Shown here piece by piece: positions 63,494-64,000 of a stretch of 64,000 bases of DNA. A program made the translations under genes and the position numbers. Numbering within the stretch: position 1 is the stretch's first letter; the number at the start of each line of letters is the position of its first letter. The notes below the pieces were generated by a model, which was not told the origin of the DNA, searched no databases, and worked only from the letters and a program-made list of their open reading frames with translations. The stretch lies in contig NZ_BBJN01000035.1 of NCBI RefSeq assembly GCF_000739555.1, positions 53,250-117,249 on the forward strand. The letters run 5' to 3'. The DNA is from Halolamina rubra. GTDB taxonomy: Archaea > Halobacteriota > Halobacteria > Halobacteriales > Haloferacaceae.

Positions 63494-64000
63494 CGCGAAT
63501 CACCCCCGGTGGCGTCGGCGCCCGGCTCGGGCGGGACGCCCCCCTCCGCGTGGCGATCGACCGCCTGCTCCCGCGTCTCGTCCTCGGGGTAGAGCAGGCA
63601 GGCGGCGGTGTGGTCGGCTTCCGCGCGCTCGGTCGCGACTGGCACCGGCTCGGGGTGGACCTCCCGGCAGGCGTCGAACGCCTCGGGGCAGCGCGGCGCG
63701 AACCGGCAGTCCGTCGCGGGCGCGTTCGGCGTCGGCACCTCCCCCTCGATCGTCTCGAGCCGGTCGGCGCCGCGCTGGGTGCTCGGGATCGAGCGGAGCA
63801 GCCCCCGCGTGTACGGGTGGCGCGGGTTCTCGAACAGCTCCACGACCGGCGCCTGTTCGACGACCTCGCCGGCGTACATGACGGCGACGCGGTCGCACAC
63901 CTCCGCGATGACGCCCATGTCGTGGGTGATGAACAGGATGCTCAGCCCGTGCTCCGCCTGCAGCTCGTCCAGCAGCTCGAGGATCTGGGCCTGGATCGTC
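63490..64000 (-). CDS. Peptide ABC transporter ATP-binding protein, DppD/OppD type (N-terminal part outside window)
   Basis: These 169 codons are the C-terminal part, from the region after Walker B onwards: [20 protein letters not shown], the H-loop [19 protein letters not shown], and the C-X5-C-X6-C-Xn-C set ([15 protein letters not shown], then AAC). It is the upstream partner of the DppF-like protein, whose ATG overlaps its stop by 4 bases. The rest of the operon lies beyond 64000. Confidence 0.92.
   Translation of the reverse strand, partial: TIQAQILELLDELQAEHGLSILFITHDMGVIAEVCDRVAVMYAGEVVEQAPVVELFENPRHPYTRGLLRSIPSTQRGADRLETIEGEVPTPNAPATDCRFAPRCPEAFDACREVHPEPVPVATERAEADHTAACLLYPEDETREQAVDRHAEGGVPPEPGADATGGDSR

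Noticed and set aside
1..64000. CRISPR arrays, IS elements, tRNA or rRNA genes
   Set aside because: I saw no regularly spaced repeats, transposase-like proteins, or recognisable RNA gene structures in the window.

Overview
The window is chromosomal DNA from an extremely halophilic archaeon (class Halobacteria). The evidence is high GC, strongly acidic proteins rich in Asp and Glu, lipoprotein and twin-arginine signal peptides of haloarchaeal type, stacked 4-base gene overlaps, and TATA-like boxes centred about 27 bases upstream of start codons (leaderless transcripts). I see no rRNA, tRNA, CRISPR array, insertion sequence or integrase. The genus cannot be fixed from the sequence alone.

Layout. 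1-2418: a peptide ABC transporter running off the left edge (binding protein, then permease). 2587-7084: a metallophosphoesterase, a small membrane protein, a two-CBS protein, a prolyl oligopeptidase and a small conserved protein. 7134-13167: a complete five-gene peptide ABC operon. 13371-20462: a membrane protein with five YegP-like repeats, a DUF3179 lipoprotein with a membrane partner, the TrkA/TrkH potassium system and a SRPBCC protein. 20577-34130: metabolic and hypothetical genes, including an ABC exporter, a purine phosphoribosyltransferase, a second S9 peptidase, an aminotransferase, an ABC-2 system and two thioredoxin-reductase-like flavoproteins. 34187-39630: a 997-residue exported hydrolase, a 35-residue zinc ribbon, an SDR and a GT2 glycosyltransferase. 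39634-47040: one operon with a reversibly-glycosylated-polypeptide-like protein, a ferric-iron-type ABC transporter and a GT-C membrane protein. 47128-49306: a GMC dehydrogenase pair. 49348-64000: methionine synthase, transporters, oxidoreductases, an amidohydrolase/cyclase pair, a rhodanese lipoprotein, a winged-helix regulator and the start of a third peptide ABC transporter.

How the genes work together. Three peptide-type ABC systems and two S9 peptidases suggest heavy use of imported peptides. Four copies of a palindrome TTTnGGnnnnCCnAAA sit on the promoters of the iron-type ABC operon (two copies), the GMC dehydrogenase pair and the GT2 gene. The half-site spacing matches DtxR/IdeR-type iron boxes, so these may form one metal-responsive regulon that includes glycosylation genes. 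This is the most interesting candidate system here.

Data quality. Nine conserved genes each carry exactly one missing base, always at or beside a short G/C run. This pattern is more likely consensus sequencing error than real gene decay. These genes are listed as pseudogene because the frame as given is broken.
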